A DNA stretch of 64,000 bases from CAMUQR01 sp963516005 (GCA_963516005.1 CAUPYP010000003.1:1-64000), one strand, 5' to 3'. Shown: positions 41,239 through 49,652, counted from the first letter of the stretch. The notes: generated from the letters alone by a model not told the origin. Made by a program: numbers and translations.

Positions 41239-41824
41239 ACCGACCAGTCGTCAGCCGAAAGCTAGCGCTTCCTCAGTCAAGCCAGCTAAATCGAACCAGT
41301 CGGCTCGTAATATTATTGCCAGTCGGGCAACAGGTCGTGGTGCGCTCAAAAACGCCCATAAAACCACACCGAAGGGTCGCAAACCATCAATCAAAGAAAT
41401 TGTCCGTGAACCAACCTCCGGTGGGTTGATTTTTCGGCGTCACAACGGCAAAATTCAGATTTTGTTGATTCAAGATGCTAAAAAACGCTGGACAATTCCC
41501 AAAGGTCACATCGAAGAAGGTGAAACCGCCAAGCAAACCGCTGAACGGGAAATCGGTGAAGAGGCGGGGCTGTTTGACTTAGACATTTTGGGCTGGCTAG
41601 GCAAGATTAACTTCCGCTATCGTCGGATGAATAAACTGGTATTGATGACCACACAGGTTTATCTCGTTCATGCTAAAAGTGGCACTGATCAGATTAAAAA
41701 AGAAGAGTGGATGAGCGATATTCGCTGGCTAGATTTTGCGGAAGCACTTGATAAAATCGAATACGAAGATATTTCGAAATTGATGCTTCTGGCGATGCGC
41801 CGAATTCGCGCTGGAGGTTATTAA
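41162..41824 (+). CDS. Nudix hydrolase with a basic N-terminal extension
   Basis: 220 residues. Residues 1-75 are Lys/Arg/Ser-rich and without predicted fold; the Nudix domain follows with WTIPKGHIEEGETAKQT then AEREIGEEAGL, an intact box of the Ap4A hydrolase/NUDT2-like kind. The basic tail may bind RNA or ribosomes, consistent with a position between nusB and rnc; this is inference. ATG 41162 has GGAG 8 nt upstream and lies inside the 3' end of nusB in another frame. The following rnc start abuts the stop. Confidence 0.85.
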   Translation: MNKLTKELTPSSQRALVKAQNLKLTKPTSRQPKASASSVKPAKSNQSARNIIASRATGRGALKNAHKTTPKGRKPSIKEIVREPTSGGLIFRRHNGKIQILLIQDAKKRWTIPKGHIEEGETAKQTAEREIGEEAGLFDLDILGWLGKINFRYRRMNKLVLMTTQVYLVHAKSGTDQIKKEEWMSDIRWLDFAEALDKIEYEDISKLMLLAMRRIRAGGY

Positions 41825-42553
41825 ATGAGTGGCATGGATTTGACACCATATCGGGAATTCGCGCAGGAAAAACTCGGTTTTGAGTTTGTGAATATTGACC
41901 GGCTAGTGACAGCGCTCACACACCGTAGTTATATTAACGAGCACCGGAAGTCAGCCTCGGAACACAATGAGCGGTTGGAGTTTTTGGGTGATGCAGTGTT
42001 GGAGCTGGTAGTGACTGATTATTTGTTTCAGAATTTTCAGGAGCCAGAGGGTGTGCTAACAGCGTGGCGATCGGCTCTGGTGCGCACTGAAAGTATTGGT
42101 GAGGCTGGTCGCAAGCTCGGTTATGGCCCGCTGATTCGCATGAGTAAAGGCGAAAAACACGGTTCGGATCGTTCACATCAACAAATCTTGGCAAATGCTT
42201 TTGAGGCAGTGACCGGAGCGATTTATCTGGAAAAAGGCTACGAGGCGGCGCGTGAGTTTATTAACCAAAATATTCTATCAACTTTGCCAGAAATCTTAGA
42301 AACCGGCTCGTGGCGTGATCCAAAATCATATATTCAGGAATTGATGCAGAAGCTTGATAACGTCACGCCAGTTTATCGGGTGTTGGATGAGGCTGGCCCT
42401 GATCACGATAAAATTTTCACTCTGGGGATTTATAGCGATAATCAGCTAATCGCTCAAGGTAAGGGTTCGAGTAAGCAATCTGCTCAACAAGAAGCCGCCA
42501 AACAAGCAATTAAGATCTATCAGGCGCGCGATAAGCAAGAAACTGTTGACTAA
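41825..42553 (+). CDS. rnc: Ribonuclease III
   Basis: Double-strand-specific endoribonuclease for rRNA processing. 242 residues with the RNase III signature HNERLEFLGDAVLELVVTDY, the catalytic acidic residues repeated in FEAVTGAIYLEKGYEAA, and a C-terminal double-stranded RNA-binding domain (about 155-230; PKSYIQELMQK, GKGSSKQSAQQEAAKQAI). It directly follows the Nudix gene with no intergenic bases. Confidence 0.97.
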   Translation: MSGMDLTPYREFAQEKLGFEFVNIDRLVTALTHRSYINEHRKSASEHNERLEFLGDAVLELVVTDYLFQNFQEPEGVLTAWRSALVRTESIGEAGRKLGYGPLIRMSKGEKHGSDRSHQQILANAFEAVTGAIYLEKGYEAAREFINQNILSTLPEILETGSWRDPKSYIQELMQKLDNVTPVYRVLDEAGPDHDKIFTLGIYSDNQLIAQGKGSSKQSAQQEAAKQAIKIYQARDKQETVD

Positions 42554-42628
42554 AAGACCAAAATAAGGTAAACTATAAGTTAGTTTAAAAATATTATTAA
42601 GAGAGAACCAAAGGAAAATTAAAGCAAT

Positions 42629-42997
42629 ATGTTAGCAATCCGTCTTCAAAGACTTGGACGCAAAGCTTACCCAGTGTATCGTCTAGCGGTACAGGAAGCC
42701 CAAAAACACCCATCAAGCGGTAAAGTCGTGGCTTATGTTGGTAGCTACAACCCGCACACTAAAGAAACTAAATTCAATGTTGAAGCAATCCAAAAATACT
42801 TGGATAATGGTGCTCAACCAACTGATCGTGTAGTTAAATTACTAAAAGAAGTTAAAGAAATTAAACTTCCAAAATGGGTTAAAACTGAGCGCGTACAGAA
42901 GTCAAAAGCTATCCGCAATCCTGAAAAACTCCGCAAAAACCAACCAAAAGAAGAAGTGGTTGAAGCTGAAGCGCCAGCTGAAACTACCGAAGCGTAA
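42629..42997 (+). CDS. rpsP: Small ribosomal subunit protein bS16
   Basis: 122 residues; the first 80 or so are bS16 (MLAIRLQRLGRKAYPVYRLA, VGSYNPHTKE). A charged Lys/Glu/Ala-rich tail of about 40 residues (QPKEEVVEAEAPAETTEA) extends the normal 80-90-residue protein. CAAAGGAAAA precedes the ATG. It ends in a strong terminator; khpA and trmD, its usual partners, follow after a phosphoesterase gene. Confidence 0.95.
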   Translation: MLAIRLQRLGRKAYPVYRLAVQEAQKHPSSGKVVAYVGSYNPHTKETKFNVEAIQKYLDNGAQPTDRVVKLLKEVKEIKLPKWVKTERVQKSKAIRNPEKLRKNQPKEEVVEAEAPAETTEA

Positions 42998-43016
42998 ATC
43001 TGAAGTTAATTTTGAT

Positions 43017-43050
43017 AAAACCCTCACTTAATCATCTCTGTGAGGGTTTT
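43017..43050 (+). terminator. Intrinsic terminator after rpsP
   Basis: AAAACCCTCAC (43017-43027) pairs perfectly with GTGAGGGTTTT (43040-43050). Confidence 0.92.
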
Positions 43051-43105
43051 ATGGTTTATTTTATGGTTTATAATAAAAGTGTTTTACAAGGAAAATACCG
43101 CACTC

Positions 43106-43972
43106 ATGAAAAAAGATAAAGCCAAATTGATGATGCTGATAACTGCTGGACTGCTCGGTCTGGTAGTGGTTGGAGTGTCAGTGATGATTTTTCGGCATTC
43201 TGCGTTAATAGTGCTGGCTGGGCTAATCATCTGGTCGGTGGTAATTGAGAATTCGTGGCTCAGAGTGCGACGTTTAGCGGTGCATAATCCGAAAATCAAG
43301 CAACCAGTTCGTTTACTGCAAATCAGTGATTTTCATGCTAATGGTTGGGTCTTAGGGCGAATCCAGCAGACAATCGCTCGCGAATGTCCAGATGTAATCG
43401 TATTAACTGGTGATATTTTTGATGCTGAAAAAAGTAATAATCAGCCGGCGTATGATTTAATGCAATATCTGGCGGAATTAGATTTGCCAGTATTTCTGAT
43501 TTATGGCAATCACGAAACGGCTTACCCGATGTTTTGGCGCCAGGTGCAACGCTCACTACCAGCTCAGATTCAGCCCCTCAATCACCAATCACGGCAAATC
43601 ACTCCTGAGTTCGACTGTTTTGGGGCAGACTATGGTAATAAAAAGTTTTCAATCAAACTCAATGACAAACGTTTTAATTTGTTATTGACGCACACACCGC
43701 GTGACGCTGAAAAATACGCTCAGCAATATGCTTTTGACTTGATTTTGTGTGGTCACGAACACGGTGGACAGGTGCGTCTACCTCTGATTGGAGCGGTTTT
43801 AAGTGCTGGCGCTCAGTTATTTACTGAATGGCGGGGTCATCGCACTCGCGGTGTTTTTACCAGCAATCACTCAGTGATTTACATTGATTCTGGGGCGGGC
43901 TCAAGTACCTTGCTAGTGCGGTTGTTGTGTCCAGTTCAAGTGACGGTGATTGATATCCACGGCAACGCTTAA
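43106..43972 (+). CDS. Calcineurin-like metallophosphoesterase (YkuE-like), membrane anchored
   Basis: 288 residues with two N-terminal membrane helices (about 9-28 and 33-50) and a metallophosphoesterase domain: QISDFHANGW (D, H metal ligands), VLTGDIFD, LIYGNHET, LLLTHTPRD and LCGHEHGGQVRLP, the five blocks of the family. YkuE-type enzymes act on lipid-linked phosphates. ATG 43106 was chosen over an upstream in-frame GTG because the preceding codons overlap the rpsP terminator. TATAAT at 43069-43074 is a likely -10. It separates rpsP from khpA and trmD. Confidence 0.88.
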   Translation: MKKDKAKLMMLITAGLLGLVVVGVSVMIFRHSALIVLAGLIIWSVVIENSWLRVRRLAVHNPKIKQPVRLLQISDFHANGWVLGRIQQTIARECPDVIVLTGDIFDAEKSNNQPAYDLMQYLAELDLPVFLIYGNHETAYPMFWRQVQRSLPAQIQPLNHQSRQITPEFDCFGADYGNKKFSIKLNDKRFNLLLTHTPRDAEKYAQQYAFDLILCGHEHGGQVRLPLIGAVLSAGAQLFTEWRGHRTRGVFTSNHSVIYIDSGAGSSTLLVRLLCPVQVTVIDIHGNA

Positions 43973-44044
43973 GCTAGTTATTGCGTGAGTGGGGCATGGT
44001 TGTGATATAATTAAGGCATAAACTTAATCACGGAGATAATTCAA

Positions 44045-44416
44045 ATGTCAACTATCGACCAACAATTTGTAGAATATGTAATCAAGAATCTTGTTAATCA
44101 TCCTGATGATGTGACCGTTGAACGAAAAATCGATGAAAAAGGCGTGTTACTAACTCTGACTGTTAATCCAGAAGATTTAGGTCGTGTGATTGGTCGACGT
44201 GGTTCAACCGCGCAAAGCGTCCGAACTTTATTGCGTGCGCTCGGTACCAAGAATGACGCGCGTTATAACCTCAAGATTGTTAATAATGATGAAAATCAAC
44301 CGGGTGCGGCGGATGTTGAAATTTCGAGCGATGATCAAGCAACTGTGGAAAACTTCGACGAAATTACAAAAAACACTCGTGAAGAGCTTGAAAAACTCGA
44401 CGACCTTGATATATAA
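44045..44416 (+). CDS. khpA: RNA-binding protein KhpA (KH domain)
   Basis: 123 residues; the type II KH domain has VNPEDLGRVIGRRGSTAQSV with the GxxG loop GRRG and the expected variable region. KhpA binds many small RNAs with KhpB. It carries an acidic extension of about 40 residues (SSDDQATVENFDEITKN onward) beyond the normal 75-80. TATAAT (44006-44011) and GGAG (44032-44035) precede ATG 44045. rpsP, khpA and trmD are a classic cluster, kept here in order but with separate transcription units. Confidence 0.92.
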   Translation: MSTIDQQFVEYVIKNLVNHPDDVTVERKIDEKGVLLTLTVNPEDLGRVIGRRGSTAQSVRTLLRALGTKNDARYNLKIVNNDENQPGAADVEISSDDQATVENFDEITKNTREELEKLDDLDI

Positions 44417-44497
44417 TAGAAGCAGTTCAAACATAATTGAATGACAAAAGCTCAATCTGCGAGCAATTACCAAATAATTGAGAGCCTTATTTGTCTG

Positions 44498-44530
44498 AAA
44501 CACCCCGCCTTAAATGTGGCGGGGTGTTTT
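44498..44530 (+). terminator. Intrinsic terminator after khpA
   Basis: AAACACCCCGCC (44498-44509) pairs with GGCGGGGTGTTT (44518-44529), then T. Confidence 0.93.
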
Positions 44531-44566
44531 GGTTTTTAATAAAAATATTATATAATTAAGTAAGTT

Positions 44567-45244
44567 ATGAAAATTCAGATTATTAGTTTATTCCCAGAGA
44601 TGTTTAAGGCTGTGCTAAATCAGTCGATGATGTTCAAAGCTCAAAAAATTGGGGCAGTGGAGTTTGAATTGATCGATTTACGACAATTTGGGCTTGGACC
44701 GCGTAAGCAGGTTGATGATACGCCATATGGTGGCGGTGATGGGATGTTGCTGATGATTGAGCCACTGATGTCGGCGGTCGAACAAGCTAAGGCTAACGAC
44801 CCGAACACGGTAGTGGTGTTAACTTCGCCTAAAGGTCAAACTTTTAACCAAGTGATGGCGGAGCAACTGGCTCAAGATGGTCAAGCTGGGCAAGGTCTGA
44901 CGTTTATTTGTGGGCGTTATGAAGGTGTCGATGAACGAATTATGACGGTGGTTGATCGGACGATTAGTCTGGGAAACTTCGTGCTAACGGGCGGCGAGTT
45001 GCCAGTGATGACGATGATTGATGCAGTGGTGCGCTTGTTGCCAGGCGTATTGGGCGGTGAGCAATCGGCGACGATTGAGAGTTTTGCCGGGGGTGAAAAT
45101 ATTCTGGAGTTTCCGCAATATACACGACCAGCTGAGTTTCGGGGTCTAAAAGTACCAGAAGTCTTGCTTAGTGGTAATCACGCCGAAATTGCTAAATGGC
45201 GGGCCGAAAATTCCAGTCGCAAAACTGACGAAAATATGCTATAA
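44567..45244 (+). CDS. trmD: tRNA (guanine-N1)-methyltransferase TrmD
   Basis: Methylates G37 of tRNAs that read CNN codons, including the two tRNA-Pro species of this window, to prevent frameshifting. 225 residues of the knotted SPOUT fold: IISLFPEMFKAVLNQSM, DDTPYGGGDGMLLMIEP, FICGRYEGVDERI and GNFVLTGGELPVMTMIDAVVR. TATAAT (44551-44556) is 10 nt before the ATG and no ribosome binding site is present. Confidence 0.97.
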   Translation: MKIQIISLFPEMFKAVLNQSMMFKAQKIGAVEFELIDLRQFGLGPRKQVDDTPYGGGDGMLLMIEPLMSAVEQAKANDPNTVVVLTSPKGQTFNQVMAEQLAQDGQAGQGLTFICGRYEGVDERIMTVVDRTISLGNFVLTGGELPVMTMIDAVVRLLPGVLGGEQSATIESFAGGENILEFPQYTRPAEFRGLKVPEVLLSGNHAEIAKWRAENSSRKTDENML

Positions 45245-45245
45245 T
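45240..45245 (+). promoter_or_regulatory. Extended -10 upstream of the tRNA-Gln region
   Basis: ATGCTATAAT with TATAAT at 45240-45245, overlapping the trmD stop. It is placed to transcribe the tRNA fragment and the intact tRNA-Gln. Confidence 0.6.
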
Positions 45246-45267
45246 GATTGATGTTATGGAGGGATAT

Positions 45268-45296
45268 TGGGGATTAGCCAAGCGGTAAGGCAGTGG
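45268..45296 (+). pseudogene. Truncated tRNA-Gln copy (5' part only)
   Basis: TGGGGATTAGCCAAGCGGTA and the next 9 nt match the intact tRNA-Gln 5' end (45401-45429) at 28 of 29 positions. After this the sequence diverges: CACCGAC/GTCGGTG hairpin (45300-45317) and TGGTC/GGACCA elements, with no T-arm or 3' acceptor. It is not a working tRNA. Confidence 0.8.
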
Positions 45297-45400
45297 CGGA
45301 CACCGACATTAGTCGGTGGACAAGATTTAACCACTTGGTCTCGTGGACCAGAACCAACGCAAGCTGGCCAATGGTAATAATTAACAAATAATGAGAATAC

Positions 45401-45474
45401 TGGGGATTGGCCAAGCGGTAAGGCAGTGGGTTCTGGTCCCATGATCGGGGGTTCGAATCCCTCATCCCCAGCCA
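45401..45474 (+). tRNA. tRNA-Gln (anticodon CTG)
   Basis: TGGGGAT (45401-45407) pairs with ATCCCCA (45464-45470), discriminator G, encoded CCA. Anticodon loop TTCTGGT gives CTG. It borders the AT-rich island. Confidence 0.95.
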
Positions 45475-45515
45475 AGAAAAGCAACCTCTGCGTGAGGTTG
45501 TTTTTTAGTGAGTGG

Positions 45516-45521
45516 TATAAT
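45516..45521 (+). promoter_or_regulatory. -10 of the kinase gene
   Basis: TATAAT 45516-45521, 9 nt before ATG 45531; no ribosome binding site. Confidence 0.55.
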
Positions 45522-45530
45522 TATTTCATT

Positions 45531-46709
45531 ATGATTTACGGAAATAATCAAGTTTTGCAGAATGGAGACAAGATACCTTTTGCGAGACAAAAAGAATATA
45601 TTATGGTCAATAATGCCTTGGGAAGAGGTTCTTTTGGAAAAACTGTCCTTATAGAAGATCCTGTTCTTAAAGAGCAATTTGTAGCTAAAAAATATGAACC
45701 AGTTCAGGGGGTAGATGCAAAAAAGTTTTATCAATCTTTTTTAAGAGAAATTAAACTTCTGTATAAGCTAAATCATCCAAATATTGTGAGGATTTATAAT
45801 TACTATACGTATGAATCATATCAGACTGGATATATTATCATGGAATACATCTTGGGCAAAACGATTGACGAGTATATTATATGCTTCGAGCAACAAGACC
45901 GTGTGCGTGTTTTGGAGAAAATATTTACCCAGCTGATTAATGCTTTTGATTATATTGAATCGAATAACATTATTCACAGAGATATCCGATGTTCTAATAT
46001 TATGGTAGATAATGAAGGTGTGGTAAAAGTAATTGATTTCGGTATTGGAAAAATTAATTCTGAATGTTGTGATGAAGTAGATAGTTTTGGTAGCATTATT
46101 AATCGCCCTACTATAAAACCAAATGAATATCAAGATCATCAATATACCATTAAGACGGATCAATACTATCTAGGAATGTTGCTTAGTGATCTACTACAAT
46201 CTACGGTTGATAATGAACAATCTGGGATGTTTAAATATATAGACATTGTAAATAAAATGATCAACACTGATCCTTGTGGGCGCTATGAAAGTTTCAATGA
46301 AATTAAATTGAAAATTGCAAATGATGACTTTGATGATATCAATTTTTCTGCTCAAGAAAAACATATTTATCAACTATTTTCAGAACAATTATTGGGTCTT
46401 ATTTATAAATTTGACGAGCCTCCAGAATTTTTTGAAGACCCGCAAGCCATTATCGATAAATTAAAGAAGGTATTAAATGAAAATATTTTTGAATGCAATG
46501 TAATTAATGCTTGTGATATCGTTGGTGCATTTGTTAAGACGCGATTTCAAGTTTACGCAGGAGTGGTTTTTAAACGTGCTGATTTGGAAAGATTCCAACA
46601 ATGGTTTATAAACATGAATGAGCGCAGGCAAGCGATAATTTTGACTAATTTAAGAAACAAACTATCGACCATTATCGTAGTTGATCCATTCTTAGATATT
46701 CCTTTTTAG
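45531..46709 (+). CDS. Serine/threonine protein kinase
   Basis: 392 residues with a complete Hanks-type kinase domain (about 22-265): glycine loop GRGSFG (31-36), VAKK with K53, HPNIVRIYNYY, HRDIRCSN (H149, D151, N156) and DFG (169-171). All catalytic residues are present. The C-terminal 120 residues (IYQLFSEQLLGLIYKF onward) match no domain known to me, and there is no membrane helix, unlike PknB. Codon use and base composition are markedly more AT-rich than the flanking genes, suggesting acquisition. The start follows TATAAT closely; an upstream in-frame extension runs through tRNA-Gln and is rejected. Substrate unknown; the two membrane-protein genes downstream are candidates. Confidence 0.93.
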   Translation: MIYGNNQVLQNGDKIPFARQKEYIMVNNALGRGSFGKTVLIEDPVLKEQFVAKKYEPVQGVDAKKFYQSFLREIKLLYKLNHPNIVRIYNYYTYESYQTGYIIMEYILGKTIDEYIICFEQQDRVRVLEKIFTQLINAFDYIESNNIIHRDIRCSNIMVDNEGVVKVIDFGIGKINSECCDEVDSFGSIINRPTIKPNEYQDHQYTIKTDQYYLGMLLSDLLQSTVDNEQSGMFKYIDIVNKMINTDPCGRYESFNEIKLKIANDDFDDINFSAQEKHIYQLFSEQLLGLIYKFDEPPEFFEDPQAIIDKLKKVLNENIFECNVINACDIVGAFVKTRFQVYAGVVFKRADLERFQQWFINMNERRQAIILTNLRNKLSTIIVVDPFLDIPF

Positions 46710-46779
46710 TTGATGATATAATTAAAAAACGTGTCAAGTATGTTAAAATATAAGCTAGGTATGTAAATAGGGAAAAGCA

Positions 46780-47058
46780 ATGAGCAGTCAAGAAAAAGTA
46801 AAACAGTCTATAGAAGCAACAGCTGGCAATACGGCAGCTGGTAATTTTATTTTAATATCTATGGTGGTTGGTTTTGCAAGCGGGTTTTTGAGCACTTGGT
46901 GGATGGGAGTGCTACTTTTCTTTGCTGGTTCAATTATAGCAATGAATCTATATCCCGATAATGATCAGGGAAAAACTAATGCTTCTGCATCAAAAAAATG
47001 CTATAGGAAGAATTCTAATAACGGTATTTTATCTAGCCGCTTCATTTTATTTAACTAA
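46780..47058 (+). CDS. Small membrane protein in the kinase island
   Basis: 92 residues: a polar N terminus (MSSQEKVKQSIEATAGNTAA) and one long or two short membrane segments (about 22-55, GNFILISMVVGFASGFL and WWMGVLLFFAGSIIAMNLY), then a polar tail. No family recognised. AGGGA (46768-46772) is 7 nt before the ATG. Its 3' end overlaps the next gene by about 80 nt in another frame. Confidence 0.6.
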   Translation: MSSQEKVKQSIEATAGNTAAGNFILISMVVGFASGFLSTWWMGVLLFFAGSIIAMNLYPDNDQGKTNASASKKCYRKNSNNGILSSRFILFN

Positions 47059-47896
47059 GAGCTTAATGCCTCATAAGAATGAGATAAAGAATAATGGAAA
47101 TAATAATATAAATCAGTTATGCGTAAAAGACAAACAAAAAGCTTTAATCGAAATTAAAAATAATAATGACATACGCTGGAAGGGAGATAATAAAGCTGAA
47201 ACTTATCAAGCTAGTATTGATGCAAATATACAATCTTTATTGTGTAGTGATAATCTAAATGCTTATATTGAGATCAATGGTAAAAAGGAGGATATAGCCA
47301 TAAAGGGTGATGTTGAGAAGTTTAATAAAGATGAGTATACGGTGACAACAAAAAAGATTAATATCAATAACGGCTTTAATGTGGTCCGTATAGGTATTTT
47401 TGATGGAAATAATAGGGTTGCCGAAAAGGAGTTGAATATTGAACTCATAAATAAGGAAAAATTTGACTTATCGCATAATACTAAAAGCGATCCCAAAACA
47501 ACTGAAAGTGAGATGAAGAAAAAAGAGCAATATTTGGAGGAGGAAAAAAGAAAGTGTCATGCAAAAGCTAACTACAAGTGGGAAAATAATTTGTGCAATC
47601 CCATAAGGTGGGTAAAAACACTTCCTGATAAGGAAATTGGAGATATGGAATCGGCGTTATCTTGTTATGATGAGATTGTAAAACAAAAGAGTCGCGCGAA
47701 GCCGTATCCGCTTGATGATGGCGATGGATATCCTTGGTTTGGACAAATTGTTTATTATGGTGATGATATTGAGAAATATGAATTTAAATTTTACTGGCAA
47801 TCGATGATTACTGAAACCATTTCTCTATCTACGTGTACAGTGATTGGTGGTCGTGCGACGATTACTAGTGATAATGTTTACAAAACTAAACGTTAA
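46979..47896 (+). CDS. Membrane-anchored extracytoplasmic protein in the kinase island
   Basis: 305 residues: one N-terminal membrane helix (about 10-27, RILITVFYLAASFYLT), then a polar region with a likely beta-sandwich (about 55-165, DANIQSLLCSDNLNAYIEIN to GFNVVRIGIFDGNNRV, reminiscent of Ig-like or bacterial cohesion folds), a charged coiled coil (KKKEQYLEEEKRKCHAKANY) and a C-terminal domain with several Cys. No family is named. ATG 46979 is preferred to 46961 because AGGGA (46967-46971) is 7 nt upstream. Lys/Asn/Ile-rich like its neighbours. Confidence 0.65.
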   Translation: MLLHQKNAIGRILITVFYLAASFYLTKSLMPHKNEIKNNGNNNINQLCVKDKQKALIEIKNNNDIRWKGDNKAETYQASIDANIQSLLCSDNLNAYIEINGKKEDIAIKGDVEKFNKDEYTVTTKKININNGFNVVRIGIFDGNNRVAEKELNIELINKEKFDLSHNTKSDPKTTESEMKKKEQYLEEEKRKCHAKANYKWENNLCNPIRWVKTLPDKEIGDMESALSCYDEIVKQKSRAKPYPLDDGDGYPWFGQIVYYGDDIEKYEFKFYWQSMITETISLSTCTVIGGRATITSDNVYKTKR

Positions 47897-47998
47897 ATTG
47901 TGTGAAAAAATGATGTGCGGACTTTATGATTTGAGTTCTATATATCTAATTGGAGATATTTTTATATTTAACTGTAAATAAAATCATACTATACAACC

Positions 47999-48036
47999 AA
48001 ATAAAATAATCCAACTTTCGTTGGATTATTTTATTT
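47999..48036. terminator. Bidirectional terminator at the end of the island
   Basis: A perfect 17-bp stem (47999-48015 with 48020-48036) around loop TTTC; A/T runs at both ends serve the convergent genes. Confidence 0.92.
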
Positions 48037-48059
48037 GTGTGTAATTGATTAAGCGTGTT

Positions 48060-48731
48060 TTAATTAAACATCCTCGGATCGCGACAGAGGAAAATTGAGT
48101 GGATTTTGCCTTCTTTATTGAAGCAGAATGACACGACATGACCAACATCAGCAGAAGCGCCAGCTAGACAACCTTTGCCGAATAATTTATCAAATTTCTT
48201 TTGGTAGTGAGCTAGATGATCACTTGGTAATCGAAAATTCCATGGTATTTTGGCGTCCGAAAAATATTCCAGACTCTTAGTGATACGAGCTTTGTTGGTC
48301 AGTGTAGTAGCTGGCGTGTTGGAAGCATAAAACAATTTAACTTCGTTGGCGAGGTAGCCTTCGAGTGGTTGAGTGTTGAGAGTGTTTAAGATAGCGGTGA
48401 AATTATCAATCAGGTCATTGCTTGGCTTGAAAAAATCGTCACCTGGATGGTCGGGTTGAGTACCTGGTTGATTAGGTGTATTGCCGGGTTGTTGTGTGTT
48501 GTTTGGTGTGGCCGGGCTAGTTGGTTTTTTGGCGATTTTTCGCAGTTCGGTGTTTTCAGTGTTTAATTGTTGATTTTGTTGATTGAGTTGTTGATTTTGC
48601 CAAGCTAGACAAATCAAAGCGCCGGTGGCGATTACAATCAGTACCAATTGACTGATTAGCCGATAATTCACTTTTGGATTATTTTTATTTGGTGGGGTTG
48701 TTGGGGCGTTGTTGCTTGATGTTGTTGCCAT
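48060..48731 (-). CDS. Membrane-anchored protein of unknown function
   Basis: 223 residues: a polar N terminus, one membrane helix (about 28-44, LVLIVIATGALICLAW), a short Gln/Asn coiled coil (NQQLNQQNQQLNTENTELR), a Pro/Thr/Asn-rich linker (about 70-100) and a C-terminal domain with three Cys (GKGCLAGASADVGHVVSFCF, IFLCRDPRMF). The domain is about 120 residues and not recognised. AAAGGAG precedes the ATG. It is oriented against the kinase island and shares its terminator. Confidence 0.65.
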   Translation of the reverse strand: MATTSSNNAPTTPPNKNNPKVNYRLISQLVLIVIATGALICLAWQNQQLNQQNQQLNTENTELRKIAKKPTSPATPNNTQQPGNTPNQPGTQPDHPGDDFFKPSNDLIDNFTAILNTLNTQPLEGYLANEVKLFYASNTPATTLTNKARITKSLEYFSDAKIPWNFRLPSDHLAHYQKKFDKLFGKGCLAGASADVGHVVSFCFNKEGKIHSIFLCRDPRMFN

Positions 48732-48914
48732 AATTAACTCCTTTGCTGTTTTATTAAAACCAATTTGGTAATAAGCGATTAATTAATCAAAAGTGAGTGA
48801 GAAGAGAGGCAGTGGCTCTGCTAGGATATATGCTCATTGTATCATATTGTCACTTAGTGTCAATCTCGATGGGTGGAGTTGGCGACTAGGGAGTTTTTTA
48901 GTAAAATAATTATC

Positions 48915-49646
48915 ATGAAACGCCTGCATACTTATTCACAGAATTTCTTAGTTAGTCCGCGCTTGGTGCTGGAGTTAATCGGGCATTCGAACTTGCGTAA
49001 AAACGACTTAGTGTTGGATATTGGTGCGGGGTCGGGGGTAATTAGCTCGGCGTTGGCTCGACGGGTGCGGCAGGTGATTGCGCTGGAAGCTGAACCGCGT
49101 ACCGCTGATAAGTTGCGCCATAATATGATGAAGTTTTCCAATGTTGAAGTTGTTGAGGCTGATTTTTTACGCTGGAGTTTGCCTCGCGACAGATACAAAG
49201 TGTTTGCGAATATTCCGTTTCATCTCAGTTCACAAATTGTGCAAAAGTTGACTACGGCTGAACATCCACCACGAGCGATTTATTTGATTGTGCAGAGGCA
49301 GTTTGCCAAGAAATTGATTATCGACCAGGCTAATTTTACGGGCTGGCTAGGGGCGAGTCTAGCGCCGTGGTGGACCAGTCGAATTCGGCGTCCACTGCAA
49401 AAAACTGATTTTTATCCTCGACCTAATGTTGATACTTGTTTGCTAGAACTAAAACTGCGTGAACAGCCATTGTTGGCGGTTGGTAGACGACCGGCGTATC
49501 AGGCGTTTGTCGAAAAATGTTTCGCTCAGCAGAAGTTTTTTGCGGGTTTAGACCAGGAATCGGTTGGAATTAGTGCTGAGAAAAAACCATCAGAACTAAC
49601 GACCGCTGAATGGTTGAAATTATTTGCAAAAAGCTTGTTTTTGTAG
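48915..49646 (+). CDS. rRNA adenine N6-dimethyltransferase family (Erm-like)
   Basis: 243-residue SAM-dependent methyltransferase of the KsgA/Erm family. SQNFLVSPRLVLELI, VLDIGAGSGVISSALA (SAM motif I), EAEPRTADKL, VVEADFLRW and the catalytic ANIPFHLSSQIVQKL are present. The SQNF start and NIPFHLS motif are closer to Erm (23S A2058) than to KsgA (GQNFL, NLPYNI), so macrolide-lincosamide-streptogramin resistance is possible; KsgA function cannot be excluded because no other rRNA dimethyltransferase is in the window. ATG 48915 is 7 nt after TAAAAT (48902-48907), a leaderless candidate. Confidence 0.8.
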   Translation: MKRLHTYSQNFLVSPRLVLELIGHSNLRKNDLVLDIGAGSGVISSALARRVRQVIALEAEPRTADKLRHNMMKFSNVEVVEADFLRWSLPRDRYKVFANIPFHLSSQIVQKLTTAEHPPRAIYLIVQRQFAKKLIIDQANFTGWLGASLAPWWTSRIRRPLQKTDFYPRPNVDTCLLELKLREQPLLAVGRRPAYQAFVEKCFAQQKFFAGLDQESVGISAEKKPSELTTAEWLKLFAKSLFL

Positions 49647-49652
49647 TATAAT
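49647..49652 (+). promoter_or_regulatory. -10 of leaderless typA
   Basis: TATAAT 49647-49652, 8 nt before ATG 49661, overlapping the end of the methyltransferase gene; no ribosome binding site. Confidence 0.65.

Noticed and set aside
45254..45484. Minus-strand frames over the tRNA-Gln region
   Set aside because: They translate tRNA antisense sequence and have no initiation signals.
45426..45530. N-terminal extension of the protein kinase
   Set aside because: The frame passes through tRNA-Gln; ATG 45531 fits the -10 spacing.
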